Part shown: positions 42,874 to 54,820 of the stretch, one piece after another
Numbering within the stretch: the stretch's first letter is position 1
Layout: each line of letters begins with the position of its first letter
Notes under the pieces: generated by a model
The model's input: only the letters and a program-made list of their open reading frames with translations
Databases searched by the model: none
What the model was told of the DNA's origin: nothing
Assembly (NCBI GenBank): GCA_009767595.1
Contig: VSDK01018431.1
Span: forward strand, 1 to 64,000
From: Symbiodinium kawagutii
Lineage: Eukaryota > Sar > Dinophyceae > Suessiales > Symbiodiniaceae
Direction of reading: 5' to 3'
DNA: 64,000 nt
Position numbers and translations under genes: made by a program

Positions 42874-44995
42874 GAGGTTTCATCACGAAGATGACAGCTG
42901 ATCGAAAACGTAGGAGATCTTAGAAGTTTTTTTCTTTAGCTTTTTGACTGCTTCCCGCCTTGCAAGCAGATTTTGAGTGCAGAGCTTGCAGCGAGATGCG
43001 AAGACTTCGCACTTGACACCAGGTCTCACCAGGAAAAAGAAGCACTGCATGGTGGAACGTGGCCAGTCGTCCAAGGTGTTGTTGGAAACCAGTCGTGGCT
43101 GGAGACCCTCAGGTTGTTGACCTTTCACACAGGAGTCAAGCTGCTGATTGGATTCTACATGTGGGTGAATCAGCTTTAACCCATTGGATGTATCATCGAG
43201 TCATTAGCCCCACGTTCAACCTTATGATACATACTGGATTTTATTTGGAGGGCAACCCACGGACTCCCAACGGTCATGTTAATGATGCGTTCAACGAATG
43301 GCCATGGCACCCTAGCTAGCTGCAGCTAGTCGAGTGCAACTGTTGGGGGTGCCACCAGAATGCTAGGGGTCAATAGCCCAAATAGAGCAGCTGCATTTGA
43401 TCATCATCCACCAGTATAAAACCGTGTCAGCCATGTCTTCTTGACCATGACAAGTCATGAAAAGACCGTCGCTAAGCAACGCGTGACCAGTTCCATGGTC
43501 TGTGTCTGAAGTCTGTCAGCTCAGTTTTCGCAAGTTTCATTTTCAACAAGCAGCAATATTTCTTGCAAATCGCAAGTTCAGGATTAATTTGTTCGTTCCT
43601 TTGATGATGGAATGTTATTCAATTGATTGCTGGGAGGTTCGCTCTATGTCAGACTGGATCTTTTATGCAGAGCTCCCCCCATGCGGGTTTTGTCCCGCAT
43701 GGACTCGGCAGTTGATGGGGGGGTTACATTGGTGAAACTCGCTTCACACAGGTTTACAACAACAATGAACTGTGAAACTTGGCCGGATATCTTTGAAAGA
43801 TGATGAACTTGGCAAATTCCTGGATGATTCCAGCACTCACCACAGTGGTTTGTCATAATGTTTGCTGTTTGCTGGTTTTTTGGTTCATCATTCTCCATTC
43901 TGGAGGTTCCGTCTCAACTGCCAACCACTAACCTACTCATTACCATTTTATTTTGAGCAACACTAAGTTGGTGAATAAACTGTAGATACAATGAGCTGTT
44001 TGAGTAACAATAGGCTAGTAGAACTCCTAGTATTCAACTGCCTACAACCACTGATATGCTGCTTATTCTTAGCTATTGTTGAGTAACAATTGGATTCCCA
44101 ATACTTTTGGCGCTTTTTTGCGAAAATATGGGCCACCAACTGAATCTACAAGAAACAACTCTAAATCAAGAACTGGAAAGTCACCGTTGCAAAAACACAA
44201 ACAAGAAACAAAAACTACAGAATCATCAAATTCCAGAGACATCCAAAAACTAATAATAACAATCAGAGTCGCACCTTTTGATCATGTGTTGGCATAGTGC
44301 AAAGTGAATCAACCATAACCTATTCTTGGTCAAGTATGACCTGTTGCTGAACCAATAGTTGTTGATGAAACTGACAACTTTATCATTTAGCCATCGAATT
44401 CAATATGAACGGCAGGTTTGCTTTTCAAACCATCGATAGTTGAAGCGACCAATTTCACGTGCATGAACTACCCACAAAGAACATGAAGTTCAAGTTCAAT
44501 TTCAGTTTCAATTTCAATTTTCATTTCAATTTCAATGTTAATTTCAACTTTGGTATTTGAGTTCGAGCCCCCAGCCAATAGTAGGCACTAACAAATCGGT
44601 TGAAATCATTGTCAATTGATGCACAAATCCTTTTGATCCAGGGATCATCGTGATTAATCATCGTGATTAATCATCGTCAAGGAATAGGCAATCGGTTTTA
44701 GCCATCAAGTGACCACAATTATCCATCGCTCTCCTTCGGGAACCATCAAGCAATCACCACATAACCATTGACAATTCACAACCGCCAACTCGGCATCATT
44801 ATCCATCATTATCCTGGCTTAACCAGCTATTGAGTAAGCTCTACCAACCATCACTATACATCTTCAAACAGCTTATTAGCCATATTAATTAACCATATCA
44901 ACCATCATTCAACCAGCTTATCGACCATCACTATCCGCCACCATCCATAACTTCATCATCGCTACCAGCTAGCAGCTCGTCATGGCTGCAGGCCA

Positions 44996-45067
44996 CCCAT
45001 CATCAAAGGCATCTCCTGCGTTTGCGCCATGTCGGGCGCCACGGCACCGATGGAGCACCCAGAAAGT
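44996..45067 (+). CDS. Exon candidate of the split gene
   Basis: After GGCTGCAG and before GTAGTGGG. The phase-consistent frame reads ATHHQRHLLRLRHVGRHGTD then GAPR, leaving AA. A second frame (PPIIKGISCVCAMSGATAPM) is open too. Exact borders are approximate to a few bases. Confidence 0.4.
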
Positions 45068-46401
45068 AGTGGGTAATGTTGGTGGCTGGGAATGGTCAAT
45101 GGTGGACCAATGTGGACCATGAGAGTGAATTAGTTCTATATACCTATGGTTAACTAGTTCTTTATGTATGGACAATACTAAATGTTTCCATACATAAATG
45201 TAGATCTATATATCTATATATATATATATGGTGAATTGGGGTTTATCAATTGTTTTCTGATGGTTGAGAATGATGAAGGATGGTCAAGAGGCTGCTGAAT
45301 GGATTGTGAATGATCGCTCCATAAGCTGGAGAAGCTAAATCCATTTAATGGTAGAAAATGTTGGTTCGGAATCATAAATATTTGGCACTTCTGTTCATAA
45401 CAGTAGTCACCTCAAATAGGAGGGAACATGTTTCCCGGCTTGTTTTGAGAATTGACCAGCTTGAGTCATTGAATACTCAAGACATGGGGATTCCTAACAT
45501 GAGGATTTCAAGCCCTATCTTTCTTGTGGCTTGCTATGGATTGAATAACCTAAATCAACCACTATCACCATGGATGGCCTACTTGTGACTGCTCAAGTTG
45601 TGTCATTGTTTCTCTCCAGGTGAAAAAGCCCCAAAGAGTAGCATCCTGGTGGGTCGTTCAACGTTCTATCCGTTGATGCTGACCATCCTTTGCCGTTATC
45701 AACCACAATTACCCATTTCTTATGAAATGACTTTGTTTCATGAAATCGTTATCAACAAGTATCACCCACTACGTGCCGTGCATGGTGGCGTGAACAAACA
45801 TTGGTATGATAAGCGCTGACATTGATATCATGGCCAAATGATGTAGCTGAGAACATCAGAACATCACAACAACCAAATCGACTATCGGTACCATTAGCCG
45901 CCAATGACCAGAAACCACTATGAACCACCATTAGCAATCATCAACCACAAACCATCATCAACGAGCCATTATTGGCAATCGTTACCCATCATCAACCATC
46001 ATTAACCGCCATGAACCCTTCTTGGCCATCACTAGCCATGACCACTATTAACCAACATGTTTGGGACATTATTAAGCATCATGATTGCCATGGTTGCCAT
46101 CATTACCATTATTAATCACTATTATTAACCATCATGAATCATTATTAACCATTCTTAAGCATTATCAACCATTATATCAAGCATCAAAAGTGGCTCATTG
46201 TCATCAAAACCCTTATTATGGATGGTTAATTATTAAGCCTCAACCAGAATGGTTGATAATGGTAATGGTTAACAAAATGTAACCCCATGTAACCATTATC
46301 AACCATTCTGGCCCATTAACCCCATGTAACCCCATGTAACCCCTATTTTGGCCCATTTTGTTGTTCATTTTTGTGACGAGAGGTGCCCATTTTGCCGCCA
46401 G

Positions 46402-46446
46402 GTATCATTTAGCCCTGCTGCGGCGCATGGGACTCGAGCATCAAGC
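46402..46446 (+). CDS. Exon candidate of the split gene
   Basis: After GCCGCCAG and before GTTGGAGC. With AA from upstream it reads KYHLALLRRMGLEHQ, leaving GC. Further donors at 46466 and 46471 are possible. Confidence 0.4.
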
Positions 46447-46496
46447 GTTGGAGCAAGCATCAAGCGTTGGGTTGTTCAATAAACGTGGCATTTTCC

Positions 46497-46905
46497 ATAT
46501 GGCTGTGGGTCAATATTAACCAGCAATAATGGTGGTTGATAACCAACAATAATCAGGGAAACAGCTATGGGTCAGTATTAACCAACCAATTTCATGGTGG
46601 TTGATAACCAACAAACTATAGGCTAGGGAAACTAATGGTTAATGATGAGGAACCAGGGGATATACCAGCTACATATGGCTGTGGGTCAAGCAGTTAACCA
46701 ACCAACCAGTGGTGAAGCCTAGCTGGTTATATGGTTAATAATAGGGAATAACAACTAGCAACTAGCTTGGGGATATAATGGGATATACCAGCTATATATG
46801 GCTGTGGGTCAATATTAACCATCAATAATGGCTTATAATCATAGGGAAAACAATGGTTAATGATAGGGGAACCAGGGGTACAGGGTTTTGACCCACAGCC
46901 ATATA
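46497..46905. mobile_element. Cluster of family A fold-back elements
   Basis: At least three partial or nested copies (starts near 46497, 46562 and 46675) precede a complete 110-bp copy at 46796-46905, whose termini ATATGGCTGTGGGTCAA and TTGACCCACAGCCATAT are perfect 17-bp inverted repeats. Confidence 0.75.
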
Positions 46906-48616
46906 TGATGCTATATTGATGTAATATATAATATGCAATTATTGGTGTTTCCATTAGAAAACTGAATTTTCCATATTTGTAATTATGAATGTTTTAATCT
47001 CTATATTGATGTTTTCATTCCATATAATCATATTGAACAACCTAATAATATCGATGTACAAGTGAAATAAGTGATTATTGATGTTTTAATGAATGTCCAT
47101 CAATACAGATTTCTTTCCAAGCGTCTTGGCGGTATTTCCTGTCAGCGGTTTCCCTGCAAAATATGATGTTTTCTCATAGGAAATGTAACTATTGGACCAA
47201 CCAAGAGAAGGATGCATGCTGGTTCCAATAGTTTGGACTAAACTTGTTCAATAAATGTAACTATTGGACTAAACTAGTTTTAACTTTTCAACTTTGTTCC
47301 CTGCCAATTTGCTGCTGCCCTGACACTATTATAGACCGATGGGGCTTGGAAGATCACTGTATGGAACATACCACAGAAGGGCATATGGTGGTTTCTCAAG
47401 TCATAGGGGTACCCCCAAATCTTCCAGTTTAGTAATCATTCATAGCAATAGACCAACCATTTTGGGGGGTTCCCTATCATAAGAAACCCTCATATCTCAT
47501 GGTGAGTGGTTCCAAACAAATCAGATCAAACTGTTTTTCTTTGCCCAATTGTGCTGGCACCAAGACTAAGCCCCCGATGGATTGTTGCCCATGCAGGGGC
47601 TGTCAATGCTTGTCCTGGCCATCCGGAACCACTTCAGCCATTACATCATGGAGGGACCTGTTTGCCGTTGTTTTTTCCACCTTTGTTTTGGGATTTTTCG
47701 AAAAATCCAAATTGAATCTTTGCCCTTACACCATGCTTATTCTTGCTACTTCCAACATGCCAAACAGCATAATCAGATGAAAGTCGTAATCCCAGATGTG
47801 GCTGATCCCAAGTTTGGGGTGTGCCCAGGTTTATCTTACCAAGGTCCTTAATCTCAATATTCATGGCTTCAGCCATCATATCATCGTTAGTGCTGCATGT
47901 GACTTCCATCCCTGGGATGATGCCAACGGCGCCACCAGCTACCAGCCGCAGCAGCTGAGGTGAAACGCGACAATACCTGGACAAGCTGAAGCCAGTCTCA
48001 GCCTTGGACTGAACTTCAATGATCGGATTTTCAGTCTTGGAGTTCTGATGATTAATGATCAGTATGACTCATGAGTAATGAATCATGAGAATAATTTTCA
48101 CAGGAGTTCTGATTATCATGAGCAATAGCTATGATAAATAATGTTCTGAAATAATGATCAATGATCTAGTTATCAGATGATGAAGCTATGATGGATTCAT
48201 GAAAAAAGCGACGGTAATTGGATTAATCAGTGTTTTTATGAGAATTCTGGTGGATCCAAGGCTGAAATGTGAAAACTACGGTATACTAGCGTCATCAACT
48301 CTGATGGTTCAGCATGAAAACCAATGATATAATTTTAACTATCATAGTTGATCATATTGAATCATCATTGTGAAGGTAGTTTTCTAGTAGGTAGTCACTC
48401 CGAACAATGATTTTATTCATATTTGGTTTTTAGTTGAGGAACTATGATTGTTATGCTACTTAGATCCTGTAAACTATTGCTAATAATGCTCGCTACGGGC
48501 CGTTGTTAGTAGTACTCAATAGTTAATACTGATCATGGGCGCACCAACCAAAGCCATTAACCATCAACTATCCACGAACCATTCCAAGCCATAACTATTG
48601 TCATCACAACTGGCAG
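46906..48616. other. Intron-like interval
   Basis: AT-rich at 46910-47180, with a family B element at 47383. Bases 47500-47980 are GC-balanced and open in several frames on both strands (up to 112 aa, minus) without a recognisable product. Confidence 0.35.
47383..47495. mobile_element. Fold-back element, family B
   Basis: Starts ATATGGTGGTTTCTCAAG and ends AAGAAACCCTCATAT; internal GGGGTACCCCCAAATCTTCC and ACCAACCATTTTGGGGGG, like the copy at 57769. Confidence 0.65.
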
Positions 48617-48669
48617 TCATCAACGCTTCATCACTAAGCATGTCATTGGTCGGCACCTCGGTCAGCAGT
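48617..48669 (+). CDS. Exon candidate of the split gene
   Basis: After CTGGCAG and before GTTTGCC. Reads HQRFITKHVIGRHLGQQ, leaving T, so it joins in frame to the 49038 exon. A competing frame (SLVGTSVSSVCPDGWCSYW) is open over the same bases. Confidence 0.35.
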
Positions 48670-49037
48670 GTTTGCCCCGACGGTTGGTGTTCTTACTGGC
48701 GAATGGTGTGCCTAAGTATGCTTGCAATGATGGTGAATGCGGTGCTTAACAATGGTCTAGGGTCTAGGGTGGTTGATGATGGTTCATGTTGGTTTGTGCT
48801 CATGAATGTTGGTAAATAGGCAGTTGATGATGGTTAGTGCTTCGGTACTGTAGCGGATTATACACATCCTGCCTGCTTCACAGGGGTTGACAACCCATGA
48901 AAATACAAACCAGCTCAATCAACCAGTACACTTCAGGATGACCGTTTGGCAGCTTCAGGTGGTAAGAATAGCTCTACCAGCTAGTTTCCCAGAGTCGTCA
49001 GCTGGTACTCACCACTTGGTTTGCCGGAGAATAACAG

Positions 49038-49108
49038 CTGCGTCCCAGTTCCTGAAGTTCGTGGGCATTTACTGCGTGATCTTCCTCACCTTCTTCCAGG
49101 GCTTCGCG
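49038..49108 (+). CDS. TMEM184-like exon: KFxxxKxVxFxTFxQ segment
   Basis: After ATAACAG and before GTGCGGAC. Reads ASQFLKFVGIYCVIFLTFFQ then GFA. The family consensus here is KFLxVKxVVFLTFWQGxx. The match in FLKF...VIFLTFFQG is strong, although Lys of the second half is replaced. Phase 0 end. Confidence 0.7.
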
Positions 49109-49267
49109 GTGCGGACAGGGAGGCAAATCCCAAGTGCTGAGGTGGCCAAGTATTCAACGGTCAGTGATTGATCAGCATTGGCAGTTGAGATGTTAACTCT
49201 TGTTGAGCCCCAAAAAGTTGAACATGTTCATAAGTTTTCATGATACCCAGGCCTAAGATGGCTGCAG

Positions 49268-49327
49268 TTCGCATCACGATCCGACCTCGACCTCGCTTGG
49301 AGGTCGATGCTGTGGGCAGCTTCGTAT
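49268..49327 (+). CDS. Candidate (possibly alternative) exon
   Basis: After GGCTGCAG and before GTTATCCG, phase 0 at both ends: FASRSDLDLAWRSMLWAASY. It starts with the same TTCGCA as the exon at 51021. A second frame (VRITIRPRPRLEVDAVGSFV) is open as well. Confidence 0.3.
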
Positions 49328-49396
49328 GTTATCCGCATCACAAGGCGGAGCCCAGGGCGCGATGAATTCACCAAATTTCACAGGTTGGTTGACTGA

Positions 49397-49428
49397 TATT
49401 TTTCACAGGGGTTGAAACCACCAACCAG
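49397..49428 (+). repeat. Short dispersed element, copy 2
   Basis: ATATTTTTCACAGGGGTTGA followed by AACCACCAACCA, preceded by GGTTGGTTGACTG, which can pair with the ACCAACC end. Confidence 0.65.
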
Positions 49429-50009
49429 GTATGATTCGCCTCAATAAGTATTGCTGATTTATCGATTAGTGTTGTGCTGGCATTATGTAATGTGTATTGC
49501 CTTGTAATTAGCTGATTGGGAATGGTATCGTGTCGTTGTTACCGACCAACAATCATTGTGGGGAGGACATTGCTATTAGGGGGGGTTATGCCATAGCTAT
49601 TGTATGGGAATCAGTACGGGGAATGCGGTTTCACCAAAAATGCTGGCTATTCACCATGGCAACATATGGCAACGCTTTGGCTTACTTGATATCAGCATGG
49701 TGTTGTAGTATGGAATCAGTTCTGGGTGTTTTTTGAATCAAAACATGTAATGAGCCAGCCATTACCAGCAAAGTTTATGATGATAAAGCCTGCTTGGCGA
49801 TGTAGAGGGTGATACAAACATCACGTGCAAACCAGCTAGTGCGTAGCAGGTTCTACTGACATTAGAAGCGATTTTCTGTTGGAGATTGTTAAGTGGACAC
49901 GTTAGAATGTGACCGGAACATACTGAAACAAGGACACAAATTCACTTGAGTTAGTTCGAACATCAGTGATCAAGTCATGTCCCCCAATGATGTCCCAACG
50001 ATCCCCCAG

Positions 50010-50075
50010 ATGATCCCCTGCTTGGCACGTGGCACGTGGCACAAAAAGCGCTTTCCACGAGGCGAATTCGGCAAA
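50010..50075 (+). CDS. Candidate exon
   Basis: After TCCCCCAG and before GTCCCATG, phase 0 at both ends: MIPCLARGTWHKKRFPRGEF then GK. The frame otherwise runs to TGA 50118-50120. The minus strand is open too. Confidence 0.3.
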
Positions 50076-50120
50076 GTCCCATGCGAGCGAGCCGATGCCT
50101 CGAGCTGGACAAACCATTGA

Positions 50121-51020
50121 CAGCGGCCCGGAAGAGTAGATCAACGGTTTGTCCAGCGAACATTAATGGTTTGGTTAATGGTGAATTCTCACAAACATCA
50201 ATGGTGAATTAAGCAAACAGTTAATAGAGAAACACATTTGGTGAATCAATGGTTGATTGATGGCGAATTAATGGTTCAATGATGACCGTTGGCCATGGTT
50301 AGGTGATTCATGGTCAATTCGGGAAGGTTAGTGATGGATACGAACGGATATTGATGAGTAGTGAAACAGTGAAAATATGTTGCTCATGATCTGTAATTTA
50401 TAGTGAAGGGGTGGTCTGATGTTTCATGAATGATCAATAACTAATGATTCATGATGGGAGACATGTTGACTGTATGGTGATCCTGGAGTAGATGCTCAAT
50501 ATCAGTCATTGGACGGTCCCGAGGCTGGCAAATAATCCAAAAATTGCACATGAAAAAAAATGATCATGTTTTTGTTAATTATAGCTGATGGTTAAAAGAA
50601 TATAATAACAATACAATAACAATACAATAACAATACAATCACAATATAATAACAATATAACAAAATAACAATCCAAGATGCTTATGTTGTCATAGCAATG
50701 TCTCTTGCCATATGACATGTACTCGTGGATATCTTGTGGATAATCCAGTGATATTTCTGCAGTTGGCGTAACAATTTGCTAGTTTCATGTTAGCCATAAA
50801 TTATGATCAACCACTCTTAGCCGCAAATAAACGAATGTATCAACATGAGCCATCAATTATAATTCTTATATAACAAGTATTGATTATAATGAATGTATCA
50901 ACTATCATCAACGAATGCATCAACATTAGCCAGCATAATAATCCTTATCAACCATCATCAACCCCATTAGCCAGCATATCAACCATCCTTATCCATCGTC
51001 AACCCCATGGCCTATCGCAG
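50121..51020. other. Intron
   Basis: GGTTAATGGTGAATT words at the left, a (AATAACAATAC)n tract at 50595-50670, then AACCATCATCAACC words before the acceptor. Confidence 0.45.
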
Positions 51021-51121
51021 TTCGCACCCTCACCTCGCGCCCTGTGGCCGAGGCTGAGTCGGCAGCAGTTCCTGGCGTCGATGAAGAGTTTGTTGCTTTG
51101 CATCGAGATGTGGGGCCCTCA
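51021..51121 (+). CDS. TMEM184-like exon: LICIEM helix
   Basis: After CTATCGCAG. Phase 0: FAPSPRALWPRLSRQQFLAS then MKSLLLCIEMWGP. The family has a conserved LQDFLICIEM motif at this point after the FWQ helix. The donor is uncertain: GTGGTGC at 51122 leaves CA, but the frame stays open through QWCYAEPPMEQRLGQWNHGW. Confidence 0.65.
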
Positions 51122-53056
51122 GTGGTGCTACGCAGAGCCACCAATGGAACAAAGGCTGGGCCAATGGAATCATGGGTGGATGGTGATGGTTCCATGGTAT
51201 CCATCAATGATCATAGATGGACTGATCATCAACCACTAGAATTATCCATGATGATCATTTCCATGGAGATGGTTCATGATCATGGATGTATAATGCTAGT
51301 GGTTGATGATCAGCGAAAATGACAGTCAATCAAGGTCAATGAGTCCTCGACATTCCTGTAGTTGATTAGTGATTGTTGAGAATAGCTCATCGTGGGAAAT
51401 AAAGGTTCGATATTATGTATCAGTGATGGTTGCCCATGCGTGTTTGTGATGGTTGGTCTTGGACGATCATTGTTTCAAAGGGTTGAATACTGTTCGTTGG
51501 TAATGGGTTGACTGATGACACGATCTTCCGGGGGACCAAACATGAGTACGTGACCAATCACTTTGCAGTTGCTTCTCGCATTTGTTCAATCTGGTGTCAT
51601 GTCAGGGGGTCGGTGACGCACTCAATCCTTGTTTTGATTCACAATGGTGTCTCCCCATTTCCCATGAGTAAGCAGCAAATGATGAACTACAGGCATAGTT
51701 CAGGAGCTCCATAGCACCCCTGTCAACCCCACTGCTGTTCCGTCATGCGACTCCAAGGCCACTCTTTGTTGAAATCTACGGCTATGCCACTGGGGCGAAC
51801 AGGAGGGCGAGCGGTTGATTGGTGCTTCGTGGATGGCTGGTAATTGGCCGGTGTTATTGCTCGTTACTACTACAGTTCTCAATGCTATTTTATGATAGCT
51901 AACGATGGTTAATGATCTATGTTCATGAATGATGCTTAAATTATGGTTAATTGATGGTTAATTGATGGTTGAATGATGATTAATATGGTTGATTATGATT
52001 ACTGTGCTGGTTTATGATGGTTGATTTTGAAACTTTCGCTCTGGATACTAAAACTGGCTATGTACATGCCCGGCCGGAGCGTGACATGCTCATTCTAAAC
52101 AGTTCATGCTGTTTAAGGATGGTTTCTGTTGATGAATGCTGCTTGCTTCTGGTTTGATGCTCACAAGTTGGTTTTAGCTGGATATGACTTGCTTAGCTGG
52201 GATCAACTGCCAGTTATAGGGATACATGTTTGAACACGAACATAAACGAAAAATCCAAACCTGTCGGCGGTGATTTCCACAAATAACACGCGAGAATTGT
52301 GGGTTCCGACTCTGAGTTTTCCAGGAGCCGCTAGTAAGTACCATCACCATGCGGACCAGTTGCATTTCCATCGTTCTAAGATATCGGTGATGGTTTATTC
52401 TTAGTAATTGTCATTAGCAGTCATAAGCATTTCTTTTATGAGCCAACTATGAATAACCTATTAACAGGTATATAGCTAGACAATAACGAATCATGCTTCA
52501 GTGTTAACCGACATGTTACCTTTGAAGTCTGCTGCTTGAGGCCTACCCTACTGCAGATAGCAAGTCTGGGTCTCAGATCCGCAAGCAGGTTCCTCGCCTC
52601 TGCTGGCGATTCACCGGAGGTACCCCTATATGGAACCATCATTTAGTCTTTATCAACTTGAATAGTTTCTAAGACGATCATTCAACCATCATCTACTATT
52701 AAACCCACTGAATTAAACCATCATTTCGCCATCATGCAACGATCTTTTAACCATCATTAAACCGTCATTGAACCTTCGTTAACCAGAAAATAAGTGAAGC
52801 ACCACTATTAAACTTCATTTACCATCATGAACCCATCATTAACCGCACTGTTAAGTATCAACCATTGTTAAGCCAAATTGACCTATAGACACTTCACAAT
52901 TAACCAGTAATTAGACCAGCAATCATTACAAATAACCCACCACATATTTTGTTAACTATTAACCATCATTAACCCATCATTGATCCCACTATGAACCCAC
53001 CATTTAGTCAGATCAGCATATAACTCCACCACCACTTCTGCGTCTCACCGCTCCAG
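51122..53056. other. Intron
   Basis: Begins with GGGTGGATGGTGATGG and ends in AACCATCATTAACCC. One weak island at 52577-52619 (IRKQVPRLCWRFTG, or QSASRFLASAGDSPE with CA from upstream) could be an exon. Confidence 0.4.
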
Positions 53057-53129
53057 GTCCTCTGAGGATCCCAGCTCTCGGCAAGGCATGGCCAAGAGGA
53101 GCGGTAGCACCGCGCGGCGTCCGATGGGG
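53057..53129 (+). CDS. Exon candidate, hydrophilic C-terminal region
   Basis: After GCTCCAG and before GTGGGAG. With CA from 51121 it reads QSSEDPSSRQGMAKRSGSTA then RRPMG, phase 0 end. A Ser/Arg-rich tail fits the cytoplasmic C terminus of the membrane protein. Confidence 0.45.
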
Positions 53130-53983
53130 GTGGGAGACACTGATGGGTCGGGTGAATGGATCAATTTTGATGGGCAACTTTGATGGTTAAGTTAGCAATA
53201 ATAATGATAGATAATGGTCAGTTTTGATGGATGAATTTGGATGGTCAACTTTGATGGTTCAATGCTTTGAACCATCATTACATAGTGTTTGATGATCAAT
53301 TTTTTGATTGTCAATGTTCATGGTGTTTGATGTTGGAATGATGGGTAAATGATGGTGGATAATGGTTGTTGATGGTCAATTGTGATGCTTAAATGCTTTG
53401 AAGCATCATTATCTGGTCAGATGATGGTTGAATGTTGATTTGCAAAGGTTTTTGATGGTGAAATGATGCTTAACAATGCTTTGACTGCTTAAAGCTGGCT
53501 AATAGTGGTTGAGTGATGGTTAAATGATGGTGAACAACAATAATTACTAGTGATAAAGAGTGGTTGTAATGCTAATAGCGGATAGAACGGTGGCTGATGA
53601 TCAACGGTCAACAATGTTGACTAGTGATTCAAAACGAATAAGTATGAATGGCGATTATAATTGCGGATCAATAAGTTGATAAAATGGTGGCTGATGATTA
53701 CTGATGGGGATAATGCTCACAATGACGCTCAAATATAATTATGAAGAGTCGTTGTGTCGTGGCTACTGATCTTGAAAAATGGTTGATGATTGTAGATCAT
53801 GAGCAGGTACACTGAGTTATATCAGCCACAAGCGATGGCAAAAGCATTGAAATGATTGAGAGACGGGACCATGATCATCATTCTGCCATAATAACCACTA
53901 TTCATCATTATTGTTAACCATTATTGTTAACCAAGAATTGGTGAAGCACCACAACCAACTGATTACTGATCAAGGCCCTCAAG
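53130..53983. other. Intron with two related hairpins
   Basis: GATGGTCAATTTTGATGG words throughout. Two 26-nt hairpins around AATGCTTTGAA lie at 53253-53278 and 53383-53408. Confidence 0.45.
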
Positions 53984-54059
53984 GCTCACCCTGCGCCATT
54001 GCATGGGCCGCAGGAGTCAAAGTGGCCACTGGCAGGGGGCCGACACAACCGATACGCCG
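53984..54059 (+). CDS. Exon candidate
   Basis: After CCCTCAAG and before GTGCTGC. Phase 0: AHPAPLHGPQESKWPLAGGR then HNRYA, leaving G. The acceptor CCGCAG at 54010 is an alternative. A 184-aa minus-strand ORF (53986-54540) overlaps it and has no recognisable content. Confidence 0.3.
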
Positions 54060-54718
54060 GTGCTGCTGGTTGCCAAGGACAGGGATGGGCTGCGAAAGCT
54101 GAGCTGTGGGTCATTGGAGGTCGTAAGCATGTCCCATGTCTACTTGAACATGCCAGTAGTGTAAGCCAATTGTCTTGGCCAAATATGGGTGTTATTTTAT
54201 CGAGATAGTTGACATAGGATGATTTGGGGGTCCCCTGCTTTGAGAAGCACCTGTATAGAGTGATAAAGATTTCACTGCAGCAGGTTGCTGTATTCCAAAT
54301 AACAAATTTCTTCCCAAGTACATTTGTCATCACCGCCCCAGACGTCGGAAACAGTTCCTGCCCCTTGGGGCTGCTTACGTAATAGAGCAACCGTTGTTGG
54401 GTATTGATATGTGCGCATGAGACAAGCGAGGGCCTCATCATAGAAGTTGTTGATAACTTCGATTGGGCCATGTGAATGGATCCACTTGAGCACCATTCTC
54501 GTGAAGGGATTATGAATGTTGTTATCACTGACTGGCTCAAAACTTGGTCAACTAAACCCTTGTATCATTATGAATTTCTTCTAGAAAATCCAAGGGAATC
54601 TAATCATGCTGGTTGTGATTCCAGGTTATGAGAACTGGCAACTTGGAGTCATGAGATTCCAAGGTTCTCCAAGGGCCAATACCCAGGGTTTCGTTCCTTG
54701 TAAGAGGCTCCCGCTCAG
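54060..54718. other. Intron-like interval
   Basis: Open on the minus strand for 184 aa, but no family is recognised. Otherwise AT-rich unique sequence. Confidence 0.3.
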
Positions 54719-54820
54719 GACAACGACCACGCGCCTGCTGTCTCGCAGCTGATCACGCGCGAGGAACGGCGGAACGGCAGAACGGAGGGTCGGCAACGCA
54801 ACGCGGCAAGCAGCAACTAG
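54719..54820 (+). CDS. Possible terminal exon of the split gene
   Basis: After CCGCTCAG. Phase 0: DNDHAPAVSQLITREERRNG then RTEGRQRNAASSN, ending at TAG 54818-54820. A charged tail would suit the end of the TMEM184-like protein. With one leftover base from 54059 another open frame results, so termination here is tentative. Confidence 0.35.
   Translation, partial: DNDHAPAVSQLITREERRNGRTEGRQRNAASSN

Larger units (their letters stand above)
41175..45014. other. Intron-like interval around the pseudogene block
   Basis: Starts with GGGTGATGTCAGGGTTGG and ends in AACCATCATTCAACC and CCGCCACC words. Bases 44490-44560 are a degenerate TTTCAA hexamer tract. Besides the 41970-42873 block no convincing gene is seen. 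Confidence 0.4.
12143..54820 (+). other. Composite split gene: TMEM184/Ostalpha-like (Solute_trans_a) multi-pass membrane protein
   Basis: About 30 short GC-rich islands read on the plus strand, each between an AG and a GT. Borders can be chosen so that codon phases agree across most neighbouring joins: 12143 to 34546 without a break if 14787-14910 is skipped, and 37880 to 49108 with small uncertainties. Family-like segments occur in the expected order: LAAILALGRSMAQI, LRILVLPIFTIDSWVELL, GILQYAVV, FLKFVGIYCVIFLTFFQG and SLLLCIEM. TMEM184/Ostalpha proteins are seven-helix transporters or transport-associated membrane proteins. The ~500-residue N-terminal extension is unrecognised. Both ends are unproven: exons may continue on either side, and an alternative is two adjacent genes. 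Confidence 0.5.

Noticed and set aside
53986..54540. 184-aa minus-strand ORF
   Set aside because: Overlaps plus-strand exon candidates, is rich in Ser/Thr without family resemblance, and starts in low-complexity sequence.
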